Origin: an uncultured Bacteroidota bacterium
GTDB lineage: Bacteria > Bacteroidota > Bacteroidia > Bacteroidales > SZUA-534
Assembly: GCA_937899145.1 (NCBI GenBank)
Contig: CALBPW010000438.1
Span: 1 to 6,451 of the forward strand
Direction of reading: 5' to 3'
DNA length: 6,451 nucleotides
Positions 5,324-6,451 of this stretch are shown piece after piece. Below the pieces are notes generated by a model. It was not told where the DNA came from. It was given only the letters and a program-made list of their open reading frames with translations, and ran no database searches. The position numbers and the translations under genes are program-made. Position 1 is the stretch's first letter; every line of letters begins with the position of its first letter.

Positions 5324-6451
5324 ATGCAAACTGTTTTTGGAAAAGAGGTTAAACGCTCCGATGTTGAAATAATGGCGCCTGTAGGCTCTTACGAGTCGCT
5401 TGCAGCCGCCATTCAGTCTGGAGCCAATTCGGTTTATTTCGGAATCGAAAATCTGAATATGCGGGCCCACTCTGCCAACAATTTCACCATCACCGATTTG
5501 CACAAAATTGTTAGCATCTGTAAAGAGAATGGACTAAAATCGTATTTAACAATAAACACGATTGTTTACGACAGCGAACTTGAACTTATGCACCGCATTG
5601 TTGATGCGGCTGCCGAAGCAAAACTCACTGCCATCATTGCCTCTGACCTATCGGTTTTACAATATGCACATAGCAAAGGAGTTGAAGTTCACGCATCAAC
5701 ACAACTTAACATAACCAACATCGAAGCGGTGCGCTTTTTTGCTCAATTTTGCGATGTTATGGTAACCGCACGCGAGCTTGATTTGGAACAAGTGGCTACT
5801 ATTGTTGAGGCTATTCACAAGCAAAACATTCGCGGACCAAAAGGCGAACTTGTTCAAATTGAAGTTTTTGCACATGGAGCACTGTGTATGGCAGTTTCCG
5901 GCAAATGCTACCTTAGTCTGCACCAATACGGGCGGTCGGCAAACCGTGGCGAGTGTTTTCAAACATGCCGCCGCGGATACGAGGTAACTGACTGTGAAAC
6001 AGGGCAGCAACTGCTTATTGAAGACAAATATATAATGTCGCCAAAAGATTTGTGCACCTTGCCATTCCTCGACCGTGTATTGCGAGCAGGCGTGTCGGTG
6101 CTAAAAATTGAAGGGCGCGCACGAGGACCTGAATATGTTAAAATGGTGGTTGACAGCTACAATCAAGCTATTGATGCTATATGTAACGAGACTTTCAACC
6201 AGCAACTTATTGACACTCTGACAGAACGATTACGAATGGTGTTCAATCGAGGTTTTTGGGACGGCTATTATCTTGGCCGCCGGCTTGGCGAATGGAGTGG
6301 TGTTTACGGCTCAAAAGCCACAAAGCGCAAAGAGTTTGTTGGCAAATGCACCAATTTCTTCGGAAAACTAAACGTTGCCGAAATCACACTTGCTGTAGAG
6401 ACGGTGGTGGTGGGTTACGGTGTGCAGCGCAAGAGTGACGTCTCCGGCGCC
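5324..6451 (+). CDS. U32 family protein (TrhP/RlhA-like RNA hydroxylase), C-terminus lost at a chimeric junction
   Basis: The frame is open for 376 codons from the ATG at 5324 to the window end. Residues 14-358 are U32-like. IMAPVGSYESLAAAIQSGANSVYFG (16-40) opens the barrel. The family signature is complete: E180-x-F-x2-G-A-L-C188-x4-G-x-C195-x-L-S198. NRGECFQTCRRGY (207-219) adds C211 and C215. SPKDLC (249-254 region) and LKIEGRARGPEYVKMVVDSYNQAID (260-284 region) follow. U32 proteins of the TrhP type (tRNA U34 5-hydroxylation) and RlhA type (23S rRNA C2501 hydroxylation) use prephenate and an Fe-S cluster held by such cysteines. I cannot choose between them, and the old peptidase label is doubtful. 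The C-terminal beta-domain should start around 340-350 but is cut. From about residue 359 the sequence becomes SusC-like. The start is fixed by the family N-terminus and an AT-rich AATAAAG just upstream. Confidence 0.85.
   Translation, partial: MQTVFGKEVKRSDVEIMAPVGSYESLAAAIQSGANSVYFGIENLNMRAHSANNFTITDLHKIVSICKENGLKSYLTINTIVYDSELELMHRIVDAAAEAKLTAIIASDLSVLQYAHSKGVEVHASTQLNITNIEAVRFFAQFCDVMVTARELDLEQVATIVEAIHKQNIRGPKGELVQIEVFAHGALCMAVSGKCYLSLHQYGRSANRGECFQTCRRGYEVTDCETGQQLLIEDKYIMSPKDLCTLPFLDRVLRAGVSVLKIEGRARGPEYVKMVVDSYNQAIDAICNETFNQQLIDTLTERLRMVFNRGFWDGYYLGRRLGEWSGVYGSKATKRKEFVGKCTNFFGKLNVAEITLAVETVVVGYGVQRKSDVSGA
6401..6451 (+). other. SusC/RagA TonB-receptor signature fused in frame to the U32 reading frame
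   Basis: The last 17 codons read T-VVVGYGVQRKSDVSGA. This matches the signature region of SusC/RagA TonB-dependent receptors, typically (D)EVVVVGYGTQKKSDLTGAV, and not the U32 C-terminal domain. GC content is 34 of 51 bases, against 21 of 50 in the bases just before (6351-6400). The codons GTG, CGC, GTC and GGC also contrast with the AT-rich usage upstream. The switch falls between about 6394 and 6403. The GAG at 6398-6400 could belong to either side. An assembly join at a contig end is the likeliest explanation. Confidence 0.75.

Noticed and set aside
5696..6010. A 104-codon minus-strand open frame inside the U32 gene
   Set aside because: It is antisense to the region encoding the U32 signature and cysteine motifs. 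No independent coding evidence.
6401..6451. A genuine U32-SusC fusion protein
   Set aside because: The two families act in different compartments, the U32 C-terminal domain is cut mid-way, GC changes abruptly, and the joined element is a highly repeated signature placed at the window end. Kept as a finding, not as a functional fusion.
1..6451. CRISPR array, transposon ends, phage or toxin-antitoxin genes
   Set aside because: Looked for on both strands. No regularly spaced direct repeats, transposase or integrase motifs, or paired small genes are present.

Overview
The window reads as about 6.4 kb of chromosome from a member of the Bacteroidota. Four things point there. A secreted glycoside hydrolase carries a C-terminal type IX secretion (T9SS) sorting domain. 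Several gene starts are preceded by the Bacteroidota -7 promoter element TAnnTTTG, and Shine-Dalgarno sequences are weak or absent. A tRNA gene lacks an encoded CCA end. The Mrp, S20 and TrmD proteins have sequence styles I recognise from this phylum. The gene set is housekeeping plus one polysaccharide-degrading enzyme. I see no CRISPR array, transposase, integrase, phage gene or defence system.

Layout, left to right. Positions 1-182 (-) hold the first 60 codons of trmD, cut by the window edge. A divergent intergenic region (183-305) follows, with a promoter candidate for each direction. Positions 306-1160 (+) encode a small exported protein that looks like an outer-membrane beta-barrel. It converges on a multidomain secreted GH5 glycanase (1258-3234, -), and a hairpin at 1200-1229 can serve as a terminator for both. 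Next on the minus strand is a tRNA-Glu(UUC)-rpsT unit (3747 down to 3392) that ends in a strong terminator at 3344-3369. Divergently, positions 4082-5173 (+) encode an Mrp/NBP35-type Fe-S cluster carrier ATPase. A palindrome-rich gap of 150 bases follows, then a U32-family protein (5324 onward) related to the prephenate-dependent RNA hydroxylases TrhP and RlhA.

The genes do not form one pathway. TrmD, tRNA-Glu, S20 and the U32 protein all serve translation or RNA modification. Mrp could supply Fe-S clusters of the kind the U32 family needs, which is inference from families and adjacency. The GH5 enzyme and the barrel protein belong to the cell surface.

The most unusual feature is the last 51 bases. 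The U32 reading frame continues without a stop into a peptide matching the SusC/RagA TonB-dependent receptor signature (VVVGYGVQRKSDVSGA), and base composition jumps from about 42% to 67% GC. I read this as most probably an assembly chimera at a contig end, with a real fusion or rearrangement as the less likely alternative. I found no convincing new biological system here. The remaining observations concern promoters, palindromes and domain details.
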